64,000 nt of DNA from Frankiales bacterium (GTDB lineage: Bacteria > Actinomycetota > Actinomycetes > S36-B12 > CAIYMF01): NCBI GenBank assembly GCA_016125335.1, contig WGLY01000015.1, forward strand, positions 183,267 to 247,266. Reading direction: 5' to 3'. This document shows, one piece after another, positions 35,247-42,379 of the stretch. The translations under genes were made by a program, and so were the position numbers. Within the stretch, counting starts at the first letter, position 1, and each line of letters begins with the position of its first letter. The notes beneath the pieces are model-generated. The model saw nothing but the letters and a program-made list of their open reading frames with translations. It had not been told where the DNA came from and ran no database searches.

Positions 35247-35435
35247 ATGATCACTCGCATCCGCACCACCCTGCGCCGCGACGAGGGCGCGTCCGCCGTC
35301 GAGTACGGCCTCCTCGTGGCCGCCATCGCCGCGGTCATCGTCGCCGTCGTCTTCGTGCTCGGCACGAAGGTCAAGGCCGCGTTCCAGAGCACCTGCGACA
35401 CCATCAGCCAGAACCAGACCCAGACCAACTGCTGA
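35247..35435 (+). CDS. flp: Flp-type prepilin 1
   Basis: A 62-aa prepilin: 14-residue basic lead, cleavage G14|A15, Glu at +5 (E19, ASAVEY), then a hydrophobic helix. The mature pilin would be 48 residues. It carries two cysteines, C50 and C62, the last residue, in a C-X11-C arrangement, which could form a disulfide loop. A strong GGAGGGG precedes the ATG by about seven bases. The main shaft subunit is expected to be this one or its neighbour. Confidence 0.94.
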   Translation: MITRIRTTLRRDEGASAVEYGLLVAAIAAVIVAVVFVLGTKVKAAFQSTCDTISQNQTQTNC

Positions 35436-35441
35436 GGCTCG

Positions 35442-35482
35442 GGAGGAGGGCTGCCGCGGGTCGACCCCGGCAGCCCTCCTCC
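35442..35482. terminator. Strong intrinsic terminator between the two flp genes
   Basis: A perfect 15-bp stem (GGAGGAGGGCTGCCG / CGGCAGCCCTCCTCC) with an inner GGG-TCGA-CCC extension starts six bases after the first pilin stop and is followed by GTTT. It should end most transcripts of the first pilin and leave the second at lower level unless it has its own promoter. Confidence 0.8.
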
Positions 35483-35500
35483 GTTTCCTGGATGGGGACC

Positions 35501-35719
35501 ATGACCACGAAGTTGCGCGCCACGCGCACCCGCCGCCTCGCGCTCCTGCGATCGCGCTCGGGCGACCACGGTGCCTCCGCCGTCGAGTACGCGCTGCTCG
35601 TCGCCGCCATCGCCGGCGTGATCGTCGCCGTGGTCTTCACCCTCGGCCGGCTGACGAGCACGAACTACACCAGCGCGTGCACCGCCTGGGACACCGCCGC
35701 CGGCACGACCGACTGCTGA
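35501..35719 (+). CDS. flp: Flp-type prepilin 2
   Basis: A 72-aa prepilin: 24-residue basic lead, cleavage G24|A25, Glu at +5 (E29, ASAVEY), hydrophobic helix. The mature form is again exactly 48 residues with the same terminal C-X11-C (C60, C72), although the rest of the tail differs (Trp, Thr, Ala rather than Gln, Asn). ATG 35501 is preferred over ATG 35492 because a GGGG stretch lies just upstream. Read-through past the preceding terminator, or a hidden promoter, is needed for its expression. Confidence 0.9.
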   Translation: MTTKLRATRTRRLALLRSRSGDHGASAVEYALLVAAIAGVIVAVVFTLGRLTSTNYTSACTAWDTAAGTTDC

Positions 35720-35720
35720 G

Positions 35721-36992
35721 TCAGCCCGCGTCGACCACGAGGGCGGGGATCTCGTCGCGACCCTGGGCGCGGGCCCAGGCGCGGGCGGTGGCGATCCGTT
35801 CGGGCGAGGTCGGGTGGGTGCCGAACCACAGGTGCAGCAGTCGCGGCGGGCGCAGCGCCGCGATGTTCACCACGGCCAGCGACCGGTGCATCCGCGCTAC
35901 GGTGAGCGGGTCGGCCGCGAGCCCGAGGCAGTGCAGGTCGGCCCGGCGCTCCACCCGGCGCGACACCGCGTTCTGCACGGGCGCGCCGAGCAGCCCGGCC
36001 CAGGCGCCCGCCGCCAGCAGCAGGCCCACCACGGCCGGGTCGTCGGCGCCCGTCACGTGGGCGAGGTCGAGCAGCGCCGGCCACGCGAGCAGCACCGCCG
36101 CGCCCACCACCCCGAGCGCCGCGCCGCCGGCGCCCAGCAAGGTTCCGGTGCGGACGTCGTGCGCGACCACGTGACCGAGCTCGTGCGCCACAACGGCGCG
36201 CACCTCGTCGTCGCGTCCCCGGTCCAGCAGCGTGTCGTGCACGACGATGCGACGGGTGGCGCCCAGGCCGGACACGTACGCGTTGAGCGCCGTCGTGCGC
36301 CGTGAGGCGTCGGCCACCAGCACGTCGCGCACCGCGACGCCGTCGGCCGCGGCGAGCGCGAGCAGGTCGCGGCGCAGGTCGCCGTCGGGCATCGGCGTCA
36401 CCCGGGCGAAGAGCGGCTCCACCACCACGGGGAGCAGGAACGACAGCGCGACGACGAGCCCCGCCGCGACGAGCGCGACCGGCCACCACCACGAGTCCGG
36501 CCACCAGCGCACGGCCAGCAGCCAGCCCAGCAGTGCCAGCCCGACCAGCACCCAGGCGAGGGCGAAGGAGACCAGCACGTCGCGGGCCCAGCGCCGCCAG
36601 CTGCCGGTGGCCAGGCCGTAGGCGACCGACGCCCGGCGCACGGCGACCGAGCCGGGCAGCGTGGTCAGCCGCGTGACGGCGAGCACGAGAGTCGTGGCCA
36701 GGAGCACCTGGAGCCACCACGGCCCGTCGACGGAGTCGACCACCCCGCGCACGGCACCGGTCAGCACGAGCGCGGTCGGCACCAGCACGTCCAGCGCCGC
36801 CGCGAGCAGCCCCCACGGACGCACGCGACGCCGGAACGCGCGCTCGCGGGCCCGCTCGGAGTCGGTGAAGTCGCGCGCGAGGTCGTCGTCACCCACCGGG
36901 GGCACCGGCTGGGCGGGCACGGCGCGCACGGTCACCACCGCGAGCAGCACGACGCCAAGCACGAGCACGACGAGCGGGAGCAGCACGGGCAC
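35721..36992 (-). CDS. M48-family membrane zinc peptidase (Ste24/HtpX-like)
   Basis: A 423-aa protein with helices at about 2-22, 62-82, 93-112, 140-160 and 168-190 and a zinc site HELGH (H270, E271, H274) with the third ligand Glu in RRVERRADLHCL. The layout matches CAAX-protease-1/Ste24-like M48 peptidases, which clip membrane proteins from the cytoplasmic side. Substrate unknown. It ends convergently with the second flp gene, one base between the stops. Confidence 0.92.
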   Translation of the reverse strand: MPVLLPLVVLVLGVVLLAVVTVRAVPAQPVPPVGDDDLARDFTDSERARERAFRRRVRPWGLLAAALDVLVPTALVLTGAVRGVVDSVDGPWWLQVLLATTLVLAVTRLTTLPGSVAVRRASVAYGLATGSWRRWARDVLVSFALAWVLVGLALLGWLLAVRWWPDSWWWPVALVAAGLVVALSFLLPVVVEPLFARVTPMPDGDLRRDLLALAAADGVAVRDVLVADASRRTTALNAYVSGLGATRRIVVHDTLLDRGRDDEVRAVVAHELGHVVAHDVRTGTLLGAGGAALGVVGAAVLLAWPALLDLAHVTGADDPAVVGLLLAAGAWAGLLGAPVQNAVSRRVERRADLHCLGLAADPLTVARMHRSLAVVNIAALRPPRLLHLWFGTHPTSPERIATARAWARAQGRDEIPALVVDAG

Positions 36993-37022
36993 CGGGCCAT
37001 CGTCCCCGATCGCGCCGGCGCC

Positions 37023-38522
37023 TCAGCGCAGCGCGGCCATGCGGGCGCGCCACGCGATGACGAACGCGGGGGTGCCCTTGCCGGTCACCTCGCGCAGGGC
37101 GTGGTCGAGGTTCTCGGCCGGCGTGCCGGTGCCCGAGCGGACCGCCCGGTAGAGCTTCACCAGCGCGGCCTGCCCGTAGGTGTCCGCGACCATCCGGCAG
37201 GCGAGGTCAGACGACTCGTAGGCCAGGTCGATGGCCCCGTGGTGGAACTGCGCGTCCGTGGGCAGCGACGTCGGCGCCTTGCCCTTGCGGACCGCGGTCA
37301 CCAGCTCCGACCAGGCCGAGCGCTCGGGGATGCCGGTGCCGGAGTACCCGACGTACTCGGCGAAGCCCTCCTCCAGCCACAGCGGCACGCCGGGCGTGGC
37401 CGGGGCCGCGGTCGCGACGTGGGTGATCTCGTGGCGCAGCACCACCTCGCGCCCCAGCGTGCTCACGTCCGAGAGACCGACGGTGTTGGTCCACACCCGG
37501 AAGGCCGTGCGCGACGGCGGGGCGCCCTTGCTCTCCCCCGTGGTGACCGCGGCGAAGTCGGTGAGGAAGGTGTCGCTCTGCGACAGCGCCCGCGCGAGCT
37601 GGTCGAGCGACTTCGGCACGATGACGACCGGGTGCTGGTTCCAGTCGGTGCCCCAGATGGCCGTGACGTCCGGGGTGACGGCGTCGGCGATGTCGGCGTA
37701 CCGCTGGAGCACCTCCGGCCGCTGGTCGATCCCGATCACCAGGCTGTGCGGTCCCGCGACCACCGAGAGGTCGCCGAGGTCCCACGGCTGGAGGCGCTGG
37801 GAGTCGCTCGACTCGTGCGACACCAGCCAGCCCGACGCCGTGTGCTGCAAGGTCATCCGCTCGCTGACGATCGCGTCGGCGGTGTCGACCGACAGCCGCA
37901 TGTGCACGTCGACGAGCAGCGAGTCGACGTCCGGCGCCGTGGCGACGTCGGAGCGCACCTCGTAGCGCCAGCGGGTGATGGGGAGCGCGCGCAGCCGCGA
38001 GAACGCCGGCGCCGTCGCGTAGGAGGTCTGGGTGGCCTTCCAGCCGCGCAGGTCGTCGTGCACGACCGCCGTGCCGCGGGCGTCGAGCACGGTGCCGATC
38101 GCCGCGGTGCGCGCCGAGTCCTCGGTGCCGTGGGTGGTGGCGCCGGCCGGGCCGGTGCCCAGCCCGGCGGCCGACCACCTGCCCGCGGTGCCCACGATCG
38201 CGGGGACCGCGACGACGAGCCCGGCGATCAGGCTCACCACGAGAGCGACCGTGGCGACGAGCAGCGCCACGCTGCTGCGCGGCGGCAGCCCGGCGGGCTG
38301 GGGAACGGGCGGCGGCGGGAACGGCGTGCGGCCGGCCGGCGGAGGAGCCGCGGCCTGGACCGTCGGGGGCGGGAGCGCGACGGCGGCCCCCGGCGTGGGC
38401 GCGGGCAGCAGCGAAACCAGGGGCGGCGCGGGCGGTGCGGGGGGCGGGCCGTGCACGACGACCGCCGGCTGCGGGCCCGGCGGCTGCGGGCCGTGGCCGA
38501 CGTCGTCCCCCGGGTCGCTCAC
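37023..38522 (-). CDS. Membrane-anchored gluzincin-type metallopeptidase
   Basis: A 499-aa protein: Pro-rich cytoplasmic stretch (1-83), one membrane helix (about 84-107), then an exported region containing HEITH (364-368) followed by EEGFAEY (384-390), the spacing of gluzincin zinc peptidases of the MA clan. Residues 130-260 resemble an NTF2-like/accessory domain. It is probably an extracellular or wall-associated protease, and lies 30 bases upstream of the M48 gene on the same strand. Confidence 0.82.
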   Translation of the reverse strand: MSDPGDDVGHGPQPPGPQPAVVVHGPPPAPPAPPLVSLLPAPTPGAAVALPPPTVQAAAPPPAGRTPFPPPPVPQPAGLPPRSSVALLVATVALVVSLIAGLVVAVPAIVGTAGRWSAAGLGTGPAGATTHGTEDSARTAAIGTVLDARGTAVVHDDLRGWKATQTSYATAPAFSRLRALPITRWRYEVRSDVATAPDVDSLLVDVHMRLSVDTADAIVSERMTLQHTASGWLVSHESSDSQRLQPWDLGDLSVVAGPHSLVIGIDQRPEVLQRYADIADAVTPDVTAIWGTDWNQHPVVIVPKSLDQLARALSQSDTFLTDFAAVTTGESKGAPPSRTAFRVWTNTVGLSDVSTLGREVVLRHEITHVATAAPATPGVPLWLEEGFAEYVGYSGTGIPERSAWSELVTAVRKGKAPTSLPTDAQFHHGAIDLAYESSDLACRMVADTYGQAALVKLYRAVRSGTGTPAENLDHALREVTGKGTPAFVIAWRARMAALR

Positions 38523-38691
38523 GCACCCACCGTAAGCGGCCGGCGCCTGCCGGTCATCACCGGTCCGGACGGGTCGGCGGGCCGCTCGTCCGATGCCCCG
38601 CCGGGGCGCGGGTCGCGCTCACGGCAGCGGCGGACCCGTTCGCCCGCCCCTGCAGCACGCCTGCACGACCCCCGCGGGGAGGCCGGCCCCG

Positions 38692-38740
38692 GACGCACGA
38701 GTGCCCGGGCGCTTCGCGCCCGGGCACTCGTAGGTGCGTC
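38692..38740. terminator. Strong hairpin terminator downstream of the NlpC/P60 gene
   Basis: A perfect 16-bp stem (38697-38712 with 38716-38731, loop TTC) built on AGTGCCCGGGCGC, with flanking GACGCAC / GTGCGTC that can extend it. It lies just after the NlpC/P60 stop codon (38748) on the minus strand and before the metallopeptidase gene. Confidence 0.8.
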
Positions 38741-38747
38741 GCTGCGG

Positions 38748-39947
38748 TCAGGCCACGCGGCCCGCACCCGAGTAGCGCTCGCCGTACCACGGCCCCCAGG
38801 CGGCGATGATCTCCACGCCGGCGCCGGGGTTGGAGGCGCTCACCATCATGCCGCCGCCGATGTACATGGCGACGTGGTGCGCGCCGTAGCCGAAGTAGAA
38901 GAGCAGGTCGCCCGGGCGCAGCTCGCTGCGGCTGATGTGCCGGGTGACGCCGTACTGCGCGTAGGAGTAGTGCGGCAGCGAGACGCCGGCGGCGCGGTAG
39001 GCGGCCATCGTGAGCCCGGAGCAGTCGAACACGCTCGGACCGGCACCGCCGGCCACGTAGGAGTGCCCCACCTTGGACAGCGCGTACTGCACCGCGATGC
39101 GCGCCCGGCTCGACTCCGAGCCCGACGACGACCCGCTGCTGCCGGAGTCGCTGCCGCTGCTGCTGCCGCCCGAGCTGCCGCGCGAGTGCGAGCTCGAGCT
39201 CGAGCTGGAGCTGGAGCTGGAGGTGTGCTGCACGGAGGCGGCGGCCCGCGCCTGCGCCGCGGCGGCGGCCTTGGCGTCGGCCGCGCGCTTGGCGGCGGCG
39301 ATCTTGGCCAGCCGGGCCCGCTCGTCGGCCTTGAGCGAGGACAGCAGCGCCTGAGCGGCGGCGAGCTTGTCGTCGACCTTCTGCTTCTGCGCCTTCGCGT
39401 CCGCGGCCGCCGAGTCGGCGGCCACCTGCTGCTGGGCGAGCTGGAGCTTGAGCTGGGCCAGCCGCACCCGCGCAGCCTCGGTGCGGCGCAGCGAGGTGCC
39501 CTGCGACCGGGCGATCTGGTCGAGGTCGGCGGTCTGGTCGAGGAACTGCTGGGGGTTGTCGGCCAGCAGGGCCTGGAGCCCGGGGTCGATGCCGCCGGTG
39601 GCGTAGGCGGTGCGCGCCATCGCGTCGACGGCGGTCGCGACCTGGCCGTAGGCCTTCTCCGCGGCGGCGATGCGCAGCTTGAGCACGGCGATCTTCTGGG
39701 CGATCTCGGCCTGGTGGGCGCGTGCGGCGTCCCACGCGTCGGCGGCGTCGGCCGCCTCGCGCTGCAACGCGAGGATCTGGTCCTCGACCTGGGCGATGGT
39801 CGCGGTGGGCGCGGCGGTGGCCGACGACCCGATGGCCGAGGCACCGATACCGCCCCCGACGACGACCGCACACACGGTCAGGGGCACGAGCACGCGGATC
39901 CGGCGGATCCCACGCAGGCGCACGAGCGCCGACGTCCTGGTCGCCAC
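38748..39947 (-). CDS. Secreted NlpC/P60 peptidoglycan endopeptidase (RipA-like)
   Basis: A 399-aa secreted protein: signal segment (about 15-46, ending ATAAPT), long coiled-coil region (50-240) as in RipA/RipC/CwlO-type hydrolases, an extreme Ser-rich linker (243-280) and a C-terminal NlpC/P60 domain with C309 (FDCSGL) and H358 (HHVAMYIGGG). It would cleave the gamma-D-Glu-mDAP bond of stem peptides during division or growth. The coiled coil suggests activation by an FtsEX-like partner. Expression is controlled by the c-di-AMP riboswitch directly upstream; GGGAGG precedes the GTG start. Confidence 0.93.
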   Translation of the reverse strand: MATRTSALVRLRGIRRIRVLVPLTVCAVVVGGGIGASAIGSSATAAPTATIAQVEDQILALQREAADAADAWDAARAHQAEIAQKIAVLKLRIAAAEKAYGQVATAVDAMARTAYATGGIDPGLQALLADNPQQFLDQTADLDQIARSQGTSLRRTEAARVRLAQLKLQLAQQQVAADSAAADAKAQKQKVDDKLAAAQALLSSLKADERARLAKIAAAKRAADAKAAAAAQARAAASVQHTSSSSSSSSSSSHSRGSSGGSSSGSDSGSSGSSSGSESSRARIAVQYALSKVGHSYVAGGAGPSVFDCSGLTMAAYRAAGVSLPHYSYAQYGVTRHISRSELRPGDLLFYFGYGAHHVAMYIGGGMMVSASNPGAGVEIIAAWGPWYGERYSGAGRVA

Positions 39948-39970
39948 GAAGGCGGCCTCCCTCTCCCGTA

Positions 39971-40138
39971 CCGCATACCGGGTGAGCTGACGGGCTCGGG
40001 CGGGAAGATCGCCCTACCACGGCTCGGGTCCGGCCGACGTCGTGCACCGGTCCTCACCGCGGATTCGCCCCAGGGGAAGTTGGGTCCCCGGCTCCGTGCG
40101 AGCCCTCCTGGCGGGGGGGCTCACGACGAACTCTGCGG
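39971..40138 (-). ncRNA. c-di-AMP riboswitch (ydaO/yuaA type)
   Basis: Read on the minus strand, the leader contains the conserved ydaO landmarks in order: CCGCAGAG opening P1, a GC hairpin, GGGGACCCA, TGGGGCGAATCCGCGG, GGTAGGG, then GAGCCCGTCAGCTCACC and the closing TGCGG that pairs with the opening CCGCA. This class binds cyclic di-AMP and in actinobacteria commonly precedes cell-wall hydrolase genes. It ends 23 bases before the GTG start, so it likely controls either terminator formation or access to the ribosome site. High c-di-AMP is expected to lower hydrolase expression. Confidence 0.87.
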
Positions 40139-40382
40139 GGTGGTCGCTGCCGTCGGCTGACAGCGCCTCGCGACCACCTGCCGGGGACCCTACCAGGAGA
40201 TCCGTCGCCGTCACGCCGTCTGGCCGACATCTGCTCGTCATGTCTCCGTGATCGATCCGTGACCGCGTCCCGGGTGTCACGGGCGACAGGACGAGGTGAT
40301 TTCGGACCGTGTCCGGGCGACTACTCTCCGACCACCCCGCCGGGTGCGCCGCGCCGCGACCCCCGTGCGCCGGGGCAACCGC
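40139..40382 (-). promoter_or_regulatory. Promoter region upstream of the riboswitch
   Basis: About 240 bases without a gene. On the minus strand the repeated hexamer TCACGG flanks ATCGA at about 40245-40262, and the region must hold the promoter of the riboswitch-NlpC/P60 transcript. I cannot fix the -35/-10 boxes with confidence. Confidence 0.3.
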
Positions 40383-40706
40383 TCAGCCGGCGGCCCGTCC
40401 CGCGTCCGCGGCGCGGCGCGCCCGGCCGGGGCGCGGGCTCGGTCCCGCCGTCTCCCCCGCGGCCGGTGACCCCGGCGCGGCGGGCTCGCCCGGCGAGCCG
40501 TGGGCACCCGCGTCCGGCGCGTCGCCGGTGAGCAGGCGCAGTGGCGGGACGAGACCGGACTCGGCGAGCACCGCCAGCGCGGCGACCTCCTCGCCGGGCA
40601 GGCCGCCGTCGACCAGCAGCGCGTCCGGCGGACCGAGCAGGAAGGTGACGACGCAGTCGCCGCACGCGGGACCGCGCGCCACGCAGGTGTCGCAGTCGAC
40701 GATCAT
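40383..40706 (-). CDS. Small actinobacterial protein with CDTC and CGDC motifs
   Basis: A 107-aa protein beginning MIVDCDTCVARGPACGDCVVTFLLGPP: four cysteines in two Cx2C pairs likely bind a metal ion. The first 60 residues are well conserved in style with actinobacterial hypothetical proteins I remember; the last 45 are Pro/Ala-rich. GAGG lies five bases before the ATG. An inverted repeat (40730-40747) sits upstream. Function unknown. Confidence 0.8.
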   Translation of the reverse strand: MIVDCDTCVARGPACGDCVVTFLLGPPDALLVDGGLPGEEVAALAVLAESGLVPPLRLLTGDAPDAGAHGSPGEPAAPGSPAAGETAGPSPRPGRARRAADAGRAAG

Positions 40707-40729
40707 GGGCACCTCGGCTCGACGCTCGG

Positions 40730-40747
40730 GTCCGGGCCGTCCCGGAC
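40730..40747. repeat. Inverted repeat upstream of the CDTC protein gene
   Basis: GTCCGGG-CCGT-CCCGGAC, a 7-bp perfect stem with a 4-base loop, lies 24 bases before the small protein's ATG and after the stop of the CoA transferase would be reached from the other side. It may be an operator or a terminator of the CoA transferase gene. Confidence 0.35.
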
Positions 40748-40815
40748 CACCTGCCGACGACGCTAGGTCGGGGGTCCGACAGCGCGTCCGACAGGCCGCA
40801 CCCGCGCCGGTGCGC

Positions 40816-41985
40816 TCAGGCCGTGGCGCCCGCGGCGCGCAGCGCGGCCAGGTCGACGCCGAGGGCGCCGAGCACCTCGTCGGTGTGCTCGCCCAGCCCC
40901 GGCGCGCGCGAGGGGGCCGGCGGCGCCGGCGCCCAGGCGGCGGAGCGCCCCACCACCGCCGTGGACCCGTCGGCGAGGGGGACGTCCACGGTGACGCCAC
41001 GGGCACGCAGGTCCGGGTCGGCCAGGGCGTCGGCCACCGTGCGCACGGGGCTCACGCAGGTGTGGTCGTGCTCGAGCAGGTCGAGCCAGTCCTGGCGGGG
41101 CCGGCCCGCGAACAGGGCGACGAGCCGCCCGTGCAGGGCGTCCTGCCCGGCGACGTCGTACTGCGCCGCGGCCAGGTCGGGCTCGCCCACGAGCTCCGCG
41201 ATCCGCGCGAAGAACTGCGGCTCGAGCGCCCCCACCGCCAGCTCGAGGCCGTCGGCGCAGCGGTAGACGCCGTAGCAGCCCAGGCCGCCGGTGAGCGCGT
41301 CGGGCACCGGGGGCGGGGCGCCCGTGGCGACGACGGCGCCCTGCGCCATGGGGGTGAACGACAGCGCGGAGTCGACCATCGTGACGTCGGCGCGGAACCC
41401 GGTGCCGCCAGCGGCCGAGCGCAGCCCGCTCACCGCCGCGAGCGCCGCGTGCAGGCCGGTCGCGAAGTCCGCGACCGGCACCGGCGGGAGCGGGGGCATG
41501 CCGTCCGGGCCGCGCGAGAGCCCGAGCACCCCGGCGTAGGACAGCGCGTTGAGGTCGTGGCCGGGCAGCGCGGCGCGCCCGCCGTCGCCGTACGCCGTCA
41601 GCGACACGTGCACGAGCGCGCCGTTCGCGGCGGCGAGCGCCTCGGCGCCCAGCCCGAGCCGGTCGAGCACGCCAGGGCGGAACGAGTCGAGCAGGACGTC
41701 CGCGCTCGCCACGAGGGCGAGGAACGCCTCGCGCCCGGCCGCGCTCTTGAGGTCGAGGGTCACCGAGCGCTTGCCGTGGCACAGCGCGACGAAGACCCCG
41801 GACTCCCCGGACTCCGTGAACGGCGGGGTGACGCGCAGCCCGTCGCCACCGCGCGGGTCCTCCACCTTGACCACGTCGGCCCCGAGCCCGACGAGCAGCG
41901 AGGTCGCGAACGCCCCGGGCAGCAGCCGGGTGAGGTCGACGACGCGGACCCCGGCCAGCGGGGCGCCCGGCTCGGCCGCCGGCAC
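40816..41985 (-). CDS. CaiB/BaiF-family CoA transferase / acyl-CoA racemase
   Basis: A 389-aa family III CoA-transferase-fold protein: GVRVVDLTRLLPGAFATSLL at the start, KVEDPRGGD, the catalytic-region GHDLNALSYAG (D144) and the C-terminal domain. The GHD-x-N wording is closest to alpha-methylacyl-CoA racemases, which epimerise branched acyl-CoA before beta-oxidation. Start GTG 41985 follows the stop of the small zinc-ribbon gene by one base, so the two are cotranscribed. Confidence 0.9.
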   Translation of the reverse strand: MPAAEPGAPLAGVRVVDLTRLLPGAFATSLLVGLGADVVKVEDPRGGDGLRVTPPFTESGESGVFVALCHGKRSVTLDLKSAAGREAFLALVASADVLLDSFRPGVLDRLGLGAEALAAANGALVHVSLTAYGDGGRAALPGHDLNALSYAGVLGLSRGPDGMPPLPPVPVADFATGLHAALAAVSGLRSAAGGTGFRADVTMVDSALSFTPMAQGAVVATGAPPPVPDALTGGLGCYGVYRCADGLELAVGALEPQFFARIAELVGEPDLAAAQYDVAGQDALHGRLVALFAGRPRQDWLDLLEHDHTCVSPVRTVADALADPDLRARGVTVDVPLADGSTAVVGRSAAWAPAPPAPSRAPGLGEHTDEVLGALGVDLAALRAAGATA

Positions 41986-41986
41986 G

Positions 41987-42259
41987 TCAGCCCGCGTCCG
42001 CCGTCGGGTCCTCGGACGGGCCGCCCGCCTCGGGGCGCGGCACGACCTCGACCGCGTCGCCGTCGGCCCCGCACCAGCGGCACGAGACGGACTCGACGGC
42101 CTCGCTCACGACCTCGGTCTCCTCGACCGCCGCCTCGCCGCCGAGGTCGAGGTGCCAGAACTCGCGGACCCGGCTCGAGCGCACGACGTCGAAGCGCGTG
42201 AGGTTGCCGCAGCGCGAGCAGCGCCAGCGGCTCCGGGCATCGGGAAGGACGACGGCCAC
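41987..42259 (-). CDS. Small zinc-ribbon protein
   Basis: A 90-aa protein with two Cx2C pairs: RWRCSRCGNLTRFDVVRSSRVREFW and SCRWCGADG, a typical zinc ribbon that could bind nucleic acid or protein. GTG 42259 is chosen because GAGGAG lies six bases before it; the longer start at 42292 lacks a ribosome site. Similar short proteins are widespread in actinobacteria (from memory) with no assigned role. Confidence 0.82.
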   Translation of the reverse strand: MAVVLPDARSRWRCSRCGNLTRFDVVRSSRVREFWHLDLGGEAAVEETEVVSEAVESVSCRWCGADGDAVEVVPRPEAGGPSEDPTADAG

Positions 42260-42379
42260 AGCTCGCTCCTCGTCGGCGGTACCAGGCTGCACGCCGGCCG
42301 CGGGGTGGCGTCCGGCGCCCCGACCCTACGGCGGCGCGCCTCACCGGCGCCGTCGCACCCCCCGCCTACCGTCGACGAC

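Noticed and set aside
39073..39354. Short plus-strand frame with an alternating Leu-Glu run
   Set aside because: It is the antisense image of the Ser-rich linker and coiled coil of the NlpC/P60 gene.
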